Shown piece by piece: positions 1 through 7,484 of a DNA stretch of 20,792 bases. Position 1 is the first letter of the stretch. Every line of letters starts with the position of its first letter. Below the pieces are notes generated by a model that saw only the letters and a program-made list of their open reading frames with translations, was not told the DNA's origin and made no database searches. The position numbers and the translations under genes were made by a program. This DNA comes from Rickettsiales bacterium UBA1997 (GTDB taxonomy: Bacteria > Pseudomonadota > Alphaproteobacteria > Rickettsiales > UBA1997), in contig DDCV01000120.1 in assembly GCA_002335845.1 (NCBI GenBank), forward strand, positions 191 through 20,982, written 5' to 3'.

Positions 1-31
1 AGTAATTTATAAAATTAAAACAACAATAAAA

Positions 32-2227
32 TTATAAATTTTTAAATGATAAATTAATTCCGTATGTTCTTTCAGCTTTATTAAAGTTTTCAGGACTATT
101 TTCAACCACATAAACACCAAAATTAGTGCAACACCCATTCCTAAAAAGACTTAATCTTTTTGATAAAATTTTTCCCGAAGCTATATTTTTTGTTGCAGAT
201 ACTTGACCATTCCATCTATCATATAATTTAAAAGAAGAGGCAAAGTTAATTTGCTCTCTTTTATCTTCATTTTGTAAACTCCTTCGAATTAACAAATAAT
301 TAGCTGAAAAACTTATTTTATCAAAATTTAAATTAGTGCTAACCTCATTAATATCGTTGCGATAGTTAGCTTCGTTAAGATGAAAAGAGTAGTATATTGA
401 TAAATTACGTTTTGTTTTATATGAAACTTGTCCAACTACATTGGATTTATTGCTTTGGCTATAACCTTTAATAGCAACATCTTGAGCCTCATTATTATTG
501 CGATAGCTTTGACCAATGCCGGCAGAGAATTCTCCGAATTTATTAAATAATGACGATTTAACGCCATAGCCAAATCTTTGCCCATTTTCATTGCGATCAT
601 AGCCAGATAAATGATCATCGCTAAAAATATTATTAAATGTTAACTCAGAATTATTTGAATCTTCATTAGCTAAATCTTCATAATCAAGAGTTGATCGAGT
701 GGAAACAAAGTTAGCAATCGGCTCTAACAGAAAAGTACTTTTTTGTGTTTTTTTAATTAATGGTAAAGACCAATCCAGAGAAATTTTAGGCCTATGATTA
801 ATATGAGTGCTTTTATATTTAATATGCTCTTCATTATATTTATAATTTTCATCAAGCAAATATAAATCATTCTGCACAGAAAATTTTATATCGATCAAAT
901 TTCCTAAAACATTAAAAGGCAGTAATATCTCGGGAGTTAAAGAATATCTATTATATTGCAAACCACTTTCACGGTTTATAGCCACTAAATTATTTTTAAT
1001 AGATATTTTTTCTTTAAAAAATATAGGATCAATATTGAGCTCATAATTAATCTGCGGCGCCACAAATTGCTGCTGCTTGCGATCTTCATAATTTTCTAAT
1101 TCTTGAAATCTTATCGACTTTATAGAAAAATAATCACGATTTTTGATATAATCATAATTAATTTCTGAAATTGCGTGATCCAGAAAATTATCCTGGTAAT
1201 CTCTTAAATAATTAGGGTCAGACATGGTATTAATCTTAAAATCAAAACCCTTATCGTGATCCAAATCAAAATCACCGCTTCCATTAGCAATCCATCTAAT
1301 ATTTTTGTTACTACGGTTAATAATAGTGTTATCATTAAGAGCTGAATCTATATTATTATTTGCCGCCTCTAGGGATAAATTATACTGACCATATGATGTT
1401 AGATGTCTATATTCACTAGTTAATAAATATTTCTCACCATCAAGGCCAATTCTTGGAACCAGAGTCAAATCCTTATCTTCAGCAATATTGATATATAATG
1501 GCAATCTTACACCTATACCAAACTTGTTATTCTTGGTATAGCTTGGAAATAAAAAACCAGTCTTTCTACGACGCGAAGACATTGGGGTACTTAAATATGG
1601 TGTATATAATATAGGTATATCATATATTTTAAAAACACCGTGCTTGCTTTTAATAGAGCCGCTTTTTTTATCAATCTTGGTTTCATGAGATTGAATTACA
1701 GCAAAATCTTTTTCTTTACCGATATTTTTATCATCTTTGGAAATATCGTCATTGGGACAAAATGAATATATTGGATTAAAGAATATTGTTGATAGCGGAT
1801 TAACTTTTTCTACCTTACTAGCCTTGATATAAGATCCATCTTTAAAAATCATTGCAGCATTTTCAAAGTTACCGTTGGAAAAATCATCTTTTATAACCGC
1901 CTTATCTGACTTTAGCTTGCCAATTTCAAGATTATTAACCACTATATCGCCCTGAAGTGTGATATTTTTGTTTTTTTTATCATAAATAGCCTCATCGGCA
2001 ATTAGCTTACTTGGTCCCTTGGTTATCTCAACATTGCCTTTAGCAGAAATGGTTTGATTTTTCTGACTGCCATCAACTTGATCAGCTTTTAATATGGTTG
2101 GCAAATTATTATCAGGAATATTTTTTAAATTACTTATGGCCCAAGCGCTAAGTGGAATATTTAAAAAAATTGCTGCAAGCAAAATATTAAATGAATTTAT
2201 AATAGATCTTATCGATATTTCTGACAC
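32..2227 (-). CDS. lptD: LPS-assembly protein LptD (outer-membrane beta-barrel)
   Basis: LptD forms, with the lipoprotein LptE, the outer-membrane translocon that places lipopolysaccharide in the outer leaflet. The 731-residue product starts with a signal peptide (hydrophobic residues about 12-30, ending SAWA). An LptA/OstA-like periplasmic domain follows (about 45-150, with short repeats such as NVEITKGPSKLIADEAIYD), then the barrel with the family stretch IPILYTPYLSTPMSSRRRKTGFLFPSY. Cys157 and the adjacent Cys699-Cys700 near the C-terminus match the cysteine layout of LptD enzymes that form inter-domain disulfides. Length is usual for the family. The start is GTG: no ATG in this frame precedes the signal peptide, and the upstream frame soon closes. 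It is the last gene of the minus-strand block and sits 296 bases after secD, so it probably has its own promoter. It shows that the cell makes LPS. Confidence 0.94.
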   Translation of the reverse strand: MSEISIRSIINSFNILLAAIFLNIPLSAWAISNLKNIPDNNLPTILKADQVDGSQKNQTISAKGNVEITKGPSKLIADEAIYDKKNKNITLQGDIVVNNLEIGKLKSDKAVIKDDFSNGNFENAAMIFKDGSYIKASKVEKVNPLSTIFFNPIYSFCPNDDISKDDKNIGKEKDFAVIQSHETKIDKKSGSIKSKHGVFKIYDIPILYTPYLSTPMSSRRRKTGFLFPSYTKNNKFGIGVRLPLYINIAEDKDLTLVPRIGLDGEKYLLTSEYRHLTSYGQYNLSLEAANNNIDSALNDNTIINRSNKNIRWIANGSGDFDLDHDKGFDFKINTMSDPNYLRDYQDNFLDHAISEINYDYIKNRDYFSIKSIRFQELENYEDRKQQQFVAPQINYELNIDPIFFKEKISIKNNLVAINRESGLQYNRYSLTPEILLPFNVLGNLIDIKFSVQNDLYLLDENYKYNEEHIKYKSTHINHRPKISLDWSLPLIKKTQKSTFLLEPIANFVSTRSTLDYEDLANEDSNNSELTFNNIFSDDHLSGYDRNENGQRFGYGVKSSLFNKFGEFSAGIGQSYRNNNEAQDVAIKGYSQSNKSNVVGQVSYKTKRNLSIYYSFHLNEANYRNDINEVSTNLNFDKISFSANYLLIRRSLQNEDKREQINFASSFKLYDRWNGQVSATKNIASGKILSKRLSLFRNGCCTNFGVYVVENSPENFNKAERTYGINLSFKNL

Positions 2228-2235
2228 CAGGTTAA

Positions 2236-2338
2236 TAGGATAAATTATGATATTATTAGCTTTAATATATTATGCTTAACAAATAATATTACGACCATAT
2301 GTAATTTTAATTATCCTATATTATCAATGATTTATAGG
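2236..2338 (-). promoter_or_regulatory. Possible structured leader of lptD
   Basis: In the lptD sense, three short complementary segments occur in order: CCTATA (2338-2333), TATAGGATAA (2320-2311 region) and TTATCCTA (2243-2236). The middle one can pair with either the first or the last, and the last ends 8 bases before the GTG start. The two pairings exclude each other. This is seen directly, but the sequence is so A/T-rich that chance is possible, and no known RNA family is recognised. Confidence 0.22.
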
Positions 2339-2437
2339 GAGATAACAGCAGAAAAATTGTGAATTAAAAAATTTAAACAACAATGAGCTTTCTTAAAATT
2401 GCCAAAGAAATTTAGTGTTTGCTAGTCTATACCCAGG

Positions 2438-2466
2438 AATATATGAATTAATAATCTTTATAACAA
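2438..2466 (-). promoter_or_regulatory. Candidate sigma-70 promoter upstream of lptD
   Basis: On the minus strand TTGTTA (2466-2461) and TATATT (2443-2438) are separated by 17 bases and would start transcription about 200 bases before lptD. The rest of the 296-base gap between secD and lptD holds no gene or tRNA that I can see. A/T richness makes such matches common. Confidence 0.28.
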
Positions 2467-2523
2467 GTCGCAAAGCCACTAAAAAAATAAGCAATTTTGA
2501 GTAATTCTTAGGAAGTCTTGTTA

Positions 2524-4083
2524 TTAAGTGAGATTTAGCTTTTGCGGTCTATTTTTTCTTATCCACAAAGCGATCATCATTCTTGTTAAGATAATTGCTG
2601 AAAACATTGAAGATAATATTCCAAAACTCAGCGTTACTGCAAAACCTTTAACCGGACCACTACCAAAAGAAAATAAAAAGAAAGCCACAATTAAAGTAGT
2701 TATATTAGAATCAATAATGGTTCTGTAAGCCTGTCTAAATCCCTGATCCACAGCAATAATAACTGATTTATTTTGACGAAGCTCCTCTTTTATCCTCTCA
2801 AAGATCAAAACATTAGAATCAACCGCCATACCAATTGTTAAAACAATACCAGCGATGCCAGGTAGAGTTAGATTAGTGCCCACAAAGGACAAGGCAACGA
2901 TAATAAGCATAATATTAAAAAGTAGAGCAATATTTGCTAAAGCACCAAAGGTGCCGTAAATAACAATCATGGCAATCACAACTAGCAGCATTCCAATTAA
3001 AGCTGCCATTCCACCGCTATTAATAGAATCTTGCCCCAAAGATGGGCCGACAGATCTTTCCTCAACAATATCAAGAGGCGCTGGCAAAGCACCCGCCCTT
3101 AACAACAATGCTACTTCAGCAGCTTCTTCAACTGTAAAGCTGCCAGAAATTACTCCTGCTCCTTGATTAATAACGGTATTGATTCTCGGTGCAGTTACCA
3201 CCTCATTATCAAGAACTATAGCAAATATTTTACCTATATTTTCTCGGGTTATTTGAGAAAATTTTCTTGCTCCACTATTATTAAAACTAAAGCCAACCGC
3301 TGGCTTTCCTTCAAAATAGGTAGTATTAGCATCAACTAAAGAATCACCACTTAAAATAATTTCTTTATCTATCAAATACGATACCCCCTCCTTATCATAG
3401 AGCAACTTAGTGCCCGGTATTGGCACCATATATTGACCATCTTGGCTTGATGATTTTACAAAATGGAAGGTCATTTTAGCGGTCTTGCCTAATAAAGATT
3501 TGACTTGAGAAGAATCTTTGATGCCAGGAACTTGTAGTAAAATTCTATTTTTACCCTGAGCTTGAATCAAGGGCTCTTTTGTACCATGCTCATCAATACG
3601 ACGCCTGACAATTTCAATTGATTGCCTAGTAACATCATTTTGCATTTTTTTTATCAATTCATCGCTCAGGGAAATCTCATAAATATTATCTGTGGATGAT
3701 ATTTTGAGCTGCGGATTTATTGATCTTATTATTTTTTGTATATCTTTTTTAGCTACTTCATTGCGAACTACAAATTTTATCTTTTCATCTTTAACTTTTG
3801 GCAAAGCGCGAACCGATTCTTTGCGAAAAGAGCTTTTTATTTCATTTTTAAAATTTTCTAAGCGTTCTTTAAGGTAGTAAGGGAAGTCAATTTGCAAAGT
3901 TAGTTGCGATCCACCTTGCAAATCAAGGCCTAGATTTAAGTTGCTTTGGGGTAGCAATTTTTTTAATGATATTGGCAAAATGTTGCTTTCCTGTCGGTTA
4001 AGCAATGATGAGAATGAGTAAAAAATTATCAAAATACAAAAAGCTATAATGGAAATAATTTTAAACTTTGAAAGATTTAGCAT
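2524..4083 (-). CDS. secD: Protein translocase subunit SecD
   Basis: SecD is the membrane partner of SecYEG that, with SecF, uses proton-motive force to help complete export of proteins into the periplasm. The 519-residue product has a first membrane helix (about 8-25), then the family signature LGLDLQGGSQLTLQID (from residue 51), a periplasmic domain, the motif SVGPSLGQDSI, and a C-terminal set of about five membrane helices including GIVLTIGMAVDSNVLIFERIKEELR. Length matches the shorter alphaproteobacterial form. SecF is neither fused at the end nor encoded next downstream, where lptD lies instead; it must be elsewhere. YajC, another Sec accessory protein, lies upstream, but a gap of 236 bases separates them, and a good -10 box in that gap suggests a separate promoter. 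Confidence 0.96.
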   Translation of the reverse strand: MLNLSKFKIISIIAFCILIIFYSFSSLLNRQESNILPISLKKLLPQSNLNLGLDLQGGSQLTLQIDFPYYLKERLENFKNEIKSSFRKESVRALPKVKDEKIKFVVRNEVAKKDIQKIIRSINPQLKISSTDNIYEISLSDELIKKMQNDVTRQSIEIVRRRIDEHGTKEPLIQAQGKNRILLQVPGIKDSSQVKSLLGKTAKMTFHFVKSSSQDGQYMVPIPGTKLLYDKEGVSYLIDKEIILSGDSLVDANTTYFEGKPAVGFSFNNSGARKFSQITRENIGKIFAIVLDNEVVTAPRINTVINQGAGVISGSFTVEEAAEVALLLRAGALPAPLDIVEERSVGPSLGQDSINSGGMAALIGMLLVVIAMIVIYGTFGALANIALLFNIMLIIVALSFVGTNLTLPGIAGIVLTIGMAVDSNVLIFERIKEELRQNKSVIIAVDQGFRQAYRTIIDSNITTLIVAFFLFSFGSGPVKGFAVTLSFGILSSMFSAIILTRMMIALWIRKNRPQKLNLT

Positions 4084-4115
4084 TTTAATTTATTGATAAT
4101 TTTAGAATGAGCCAG

Positions 4116-4121
4116 ATTATA
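4116..4121 (-). promoter_or_regulatory. Candidate -10 box for secD
   Basis: On the minus strand a perfect TATAAT sits in a locally less A/T-rich context (GGCTTATAATCTGG), 32 bases before the secD ATG. No convincing -35 hexamer is seen 16-18 bases further upstream. The remainder of the 4084-4319 gap holds no recognisable gene. Confidence 0.33.
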
Positions 4122-4319
4122 AGCCTCTAAAGCAAATACGAATTAGAATAATATTTCGTTAAATTGTTTTTTAAATTTTTGGTAAAAACTTACTATCAAC
4201 GATAAAGCACTAGTACATTTAAAGCAAAACTAACAAAATTATTTCTAAAAATTCAAAACATTCGAAAGCTCACGTAAAATCAATCAGCTTTAATCACAAA
4301 ATTCAATTGCGATACATAT

Positions 4320-4724
4320 TTATTTTTTAGAATTTTTGTCTTTTTTGGCTTTTTCTTTTTTACCCTTTTCTTTTTTGTTAGATTTATTTTTATCCTCTAC
4401 TTTTAATAAGTCGCTAATCGACATTTTATTTATCTTAATTACCACATCTTGCGCTATTTCAAGATCAACAATATTTGTCTTATCTATATCTTTGACAGTG
4501 CCATGTATTCCTGAGCTTGTAACTACCTTATTACCAATTTTTAAATCATTTATAAGTTGTTGATGATCTTTAATTTTTTTACTTTGTGGCCTTATTATCA
4601 AAAAATAAAAAATACCAAATATTAGTATAAGTGGCACGAAACTAGAAAATGAAAACTGTGCATCTTGCGTCGCTATTTCAGCAGTTTGAGCAAGGGCAGA
4701 AGAGAATAATATATTATCAAGCAT
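4320..4724 (-). CDS. yajC: Preprotein translocase subunit YajC
   Basis: YajC is a small single-span inner-membrane protein of the SecDF-YajC complex. The 134-residue product has the family layout: a short N-terminal segment, one membrane helix ending in the signature FYFLIIRPQSKK (about residues 39-50), and a cytoplasmic domain with LKIGNKVVTSSGIHGTVKDID. The last 25 or so residues are almost all Lys, Glu, Asn and Ser, a low-complexity basic tail longer than in the E. coli protein (about 110 residues). It starts 10 bases after the rseP stop, so it is probably co-transcribed with rseP. secD follows, as in many proteobacteria, though at a distance. Confidence 0.95.
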   Translation of the reverse strand: MLDNILFSSALAQTAEIATQDAQFSFSSFVPLILIFGIFYFLIIRPQSKKIKDHQQLINDLKIGNKVVTSSGIHGTVKDIDKTNIVDLEIAQDVVIKINKMSISDLLKVEDKNKSNKKEKGKKEKAKKDKNSKK

Positions 4725-4734
4725 TGTAGAATTA

Positions 4735-5847
4735 TTAATTAATTATGGAAATAACATCATTGATAGTTGTAAATAGCATCAATGTTATAATCAAACTAAA
4801 ACCTAAATTATAGCCAATTTTTTGAAAACTTTGAGATAAAGCCCTCCCTCGAATTGCTTCAATAAAATAGTAAAATAAATGACCACCATCCAATACTGGA
4901 ATTGGCAATAAATTCAGGACTCCCAGATTAATTGATATTAACGCCACAAACCACAATATCATAATTTTTGACTTACTTTCGATAGTTTTTCCTGAATATT
5001 TGGCAATTTTAATTGGCCCTCCCAGCTCCTTAATTGATCTTTGTCCAGTTACCAACTGGCCCAGAGTTTTAAAAATAGAAATTGATATGTCGTAAGTTTC
5101 AATTGTAGCATGGCCAAAACTTTGCAACATACCTACCTTAACTGATGATGATTGTGGGGCAATAACTCCAATCATTGGCACCTCAATCTCTTCGCCAGCA
5201 AAATCTTCTCTAGCAGTAAGTTTGGGGGTAATTTTGATATCAAAAATCTCTGATTTTCTTCTTATGCTAAACAGCATTTCTTTGCCAGCATTGGTCGAAA
5301 CGGCCATTGAAACATCACTAAAATCATCAATATATTTATTGTCGATAGCAACTATTTCATCTCCCGGTAATAAACCGACTTCAAAAGCTACGCTATTAGG
5401 AACAACTTCATTGATAATTGGCCTAGTATCTATCACGCCATTAAATTTAAATATGATGGTAAAAATTATTATTGCTAAAAGAAAATTGGCGATGGGCCCT
5501 GCGGCAACAATTGCCATTCTTTGATAAACTGATTTAGTAATAAAAGAAATGTCACGATCTTTTTTTGACATCTTACTAATCATTTCATGATCTGGCATTG
5601 AAGCTGCATTGCGATCGCCATACATTTTAACATAGCCGCCGAAAGGCAGTAAACAAAACTTCCACAAGGTACCTTTTTTATCTTTAAATCCAAAAAGCTT
5701 CTTACCAAAACCAATAGAAAACTCATCAATTCTAACTCCACATTTTCTTGCGACATAGAAGTGCCCATACTCATGAATAAAAACAATGACTGAAATTATG
5801 GCAATGAAGGAAAATAAATTATGCAAAAAAACTTGTAGCAATTCCAT
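4735..5847 (-). CDS. rseP: Site-2 intramembrane zinc metalloprotease RseP
   Basis: RseP cuts membrane-embedded substrates such as anti-sigma factors and leftover signal peptides, inside the inner membrane. The 370-residue product has the zinc motif HEYGH at residues 25-29 in the first membrane helix, a juxtamembrane stretch GFGKKLFGFKDKKGTLWKF, a PDZ domain (about 130-215, with VGLLPGDEIVAIDNKYIDDFSD), and the second metal-ligand motif LLPIPVLDGG near residue 320. With one clear PDZ domain it is shorter than the two-PDZ E. coli enzyme (450 residues), as is common in alphaproteobacteria. It starts one base after the dxr stop, which implies tight co-expression. The dxr-rseP order is typical of proteobacteria. 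The substrate here is unknown. Confidence 0.95.
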   Translation of the reverse strand: MELLQVFLHNLFSFIAIISVIVFIHEYGHFYVARKCGVRIDEFSIGFGKKLFGFKDKKGTLWKFCLLPFGGYVKMYGDRNAASMPDHEMISKMSKKDRDISFITKSVYQRMAIVAAGPIANFLLAIIIFTIIFKFNGVIDTRPIINEVVPNSVAFEVGLLPGDEIVAIDNKYIDDFSDVSMAVSTNAGKEMLFSIRRKSEIFDIKITPKLTAREDFAGEEIEVPMIGVIAPQSSSVKVGMLQSFGHATIETYDISISIFKTLGQLVTGQRSIKELGGPIKIAKYSGKTIESKSKIMILWFVALISINLGVLNLLPIPVLDGGHLFYYFIEAIRGRALSQSFQKIGYNLGFSLIITLMLFTTINDVISIIN

Positions 5848-5848
5848 T

Positions 5849-7009
5849 TTACGATATTTTTGTTAGTAACAAATCCTGCGCCTTTCTTTTTATTAAAAAA
5901 TCATAATCAATTATATCTTCAGCTGAAGACAGCTTTAGAAATTCGACTTTGTCTAACATAGTTTTAATAAAATCAACAATCTTATTAAAGGCTAATTTGT
6001 TTTCTAAAAACCCATTAACGGCAATCTCATTCGCGGCGTTAAGTACAATTGGCATGTTTCCTCCTTTTTTTAAGGACTCTAAACATAAATTAACAGCTGG
6101 AAATATTTTTTCATCAATTGCAAAAAATTCTAGCTTTTTCATAGCAATAAAATCTAACTTTTCTACTTCTGTACTCATTCTTTTTGGATAAGATAAAGCG
6201 TATGAAATTGGAACTTTCATATCGGGATAGCTCATCATTGCTAAAGTTGAACCATCTTTATAATTTACCATACCATGAATTATTGATTGTGGATGCACCA
6301 CGGCCTTAAGCTGGTCAATCTCAATGGGAAACAAATAATAAGCCTCTATCAATTCCAAGCCTTTGTTCATCATGGTTGCTGAGTCAATTGAAACTTTAGC
6401 GCCCATTGACCAGTTGGGGTGATTTACTGCATCAGCTATAGTAACTTTGCTTAAATCATGATTTCCAGAAAAAAAAGGGCCACCTGATGCCGTAAGAATA
6501 ATATTGCTGATATTTTGTAGATTATCTTTTTCAAATATTTGGAAAATAGCATTATGCTCAGAATCAATTGGAATTATTTTTGATCCACTTTTTTGCGCTT
6601 CTTTGATTAAAAAATCGCCACCGCATACCAAGGATTCTTTGTTAGCCAAGGCTATATTAGAGCCTGCCCTTATAGCTGTTAGTGTTGGCTTCATACCGAT
6701 TGATCCAACTATTGCCGAAATAACAAGATCGCATTTAATTTTTGCTATATCTAAGATAGCCTCAAATCCAGCCAAAATCTCAATACCCTTTAAGTCAGAA
6801 AGGAGACTCTTTAACTCTTGATATTTATCCTCATTAGCAATTACCACATATTTCGGCCTTAGTTGTCGTACTTGCTTTGCTAAAAGAGAGAAATTGCTCT
6901 TGGCGACCAAAGCCAAAACCGAAAATTGTTCTGGATTATTTTTAATAATAGAGACGGTATTTTGGCCGATTGAACCAGTAGAGCCGAAAATAGAGATTGA
7001 TTTAGACAT
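5849..7009 (-). CDS. dxr: 1-deoxy-D-xylulose 5-phosphate reductoisomerase (Dxr/IspC)
   Basis: Dxr converts 1-deoxy-D-xylulose 5-phosphate to 2-C-methyl-D-erythritol 4-phosphate with NADPH, the first committed step of the MEP isoprenoid pathway. From the start chosen the product has 386 residues: the NADPH-binding GSTGSIG at 9-15, LANKESLV at 121-128, the metal-binding DSEHNA at 149-154, and SIDSATMMNKGLE at 207-219, all intact. I chose ATG at 7009 because it places the Rossmann motif at the usual distance from the N-terminus. The frame stays open to an ATG at 7051, but that would add 14 residues and a 50-base overlap with rbfA. The chosen start overlaps the rbfA stop by 8 bases (ATGTCTAA), suggesting translational coupling. 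Its presence argues against the genus Rickettsia, which lacks this pathway. Confidence 0.96.
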   Translation of the reverse strand: MSKSISIFGSTGSIGQNTVSIIKNNPEQFSVLALVAKSNFSLLAKQVRQLRPKYVVIANEDKYQELKSLLSDLKGIEILAGFEAILDIAKIKCDLVISAIVGSIGMKPTLTAIRAGSNIALANKESLVCGGDFLIKEAQKSGSKIIPIDSEHNAIFQIFEKDNLQNISNIILTASGGPFFSGNHDLSKVTIADAVNHPNWSMGAKVSIDSATMMNKGLELIEAYYLFPIEIDQLKAVVHPQSIIHGMVNYKDGSTLAMMSYPDMKVPISYALSYPKRMSTEVEKLDFIAMKKLEFFAIDEKIFPAVNLCLESLKKGGNMPIVLNAANEIAVNGFLENKLAFNKIVDFIKTMLDKVEFLKLSSAEDIIDYDFLIKRKAQDLLLTKIS

Positions 7010-7391
7010 TTTTGCCAGAATCTTTTTTGTCAAATTCTTTTGCTGCTTCATTATTTAATAGCTGCTCAATACGCGCTGCTTTTTTGCCAGAGTCATCCAA
7101 TATAAATCTCATCTGTGGCACTAATCTTGATTTTACCTTGCCGGAAATTTTATTACGCAAGTAAGAATCAAGACCGTTTAAATATTTAACAACCTTAATT
7201 TGAAAAGATTCTTCACCAAAAATATCAAGATAGAATTTTATATTTTTTAAATCAGGGCTAACATCCGCTTCCAAAATAGTAATATGACAATTTTTAAAAT
7301 TAAGCATGTCATCTTGCATAAAAATTTGCGACATTTCTCTTTTATAATTTTCGCCAATTTGCAACTGCTTTTGCGACTTTGTTTTTTTCAT
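7002..7391 (-). CDS. rbfA: Ribosome-binding factor RbfA
   Basis: RbfA binds the 30S subunit and helps mature the 5' end of 16S rRNA, and is needed for growth in the cold in many bacteria. The 129-residue product has the KH-like fold signature: an N-terminal helix with GENYKREMSQIF, the strand ITILEADVSPDLKNIKFYLDIFG, and the C-terminal motif VPQMRFILDDSGKKAARIEQLL. Length is usual. In most bacteria rbfA lies downstream of infB. Here it leads a set rbfA-dxr-rseP-yajC, 93 bases after putA, with an 8-base overlap into dxr. The 93-base gap before it is mostly A/T runs, with no clear terminator for putA. Confidence 0.93.
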   Translation of the reverse strand: MKKTKSQKQLQIGENYKREMSQIFMQDDMLNFKNCHITILEADVSPDLKNIKFYLDIFGEESFQIKVVKYLNGLDSYLRNKISGKVKSRLVPQMRFILDDSGKKAARIEQLLNNEAAKEFDKKDSGKNV

Positions 7392-7484
7392 TTTAAAAAT
7401 TTTTTTAAAAAACTAAACGATACTTATCATCTATTCAAGCAATATATAAAAAGCTAAATATTATTTTAATTTTCCAGGAGTTAC

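Noticed and set aside
2245..2298. 17-codon leader peptide frame upstream of lptD (minus strand)
   Set aside because: The AGGA upstream is 15 bases from its ATG, there is no run of regulatory codons, and short frames of this size are common by chance in such A/T-rich DNA.
2228..2523. Search for tRNA or other RNA gene in the lptD-secD gap and the other gaps (4084-4319, 10644-10880)
   Set aside because: No cloverleaf, TTCGA-type T-loop or CCA-ended acceptor stem was found by eye.
4266..4293. AAAGCT / AGCTTT inverted repeat after yajC as a terminator
   Set aside because: Only 6 bp with a loop of about 17 bases and no T-run on the yajC strand.
7010..7051. Earlier ATG for dxr adding 14 residues
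   Set aside because: It would overlap rbfA by 50 bases and moves the NADPH-binding motif further from the N-terminus than in the family; the 8-base-overlap start is more natural.
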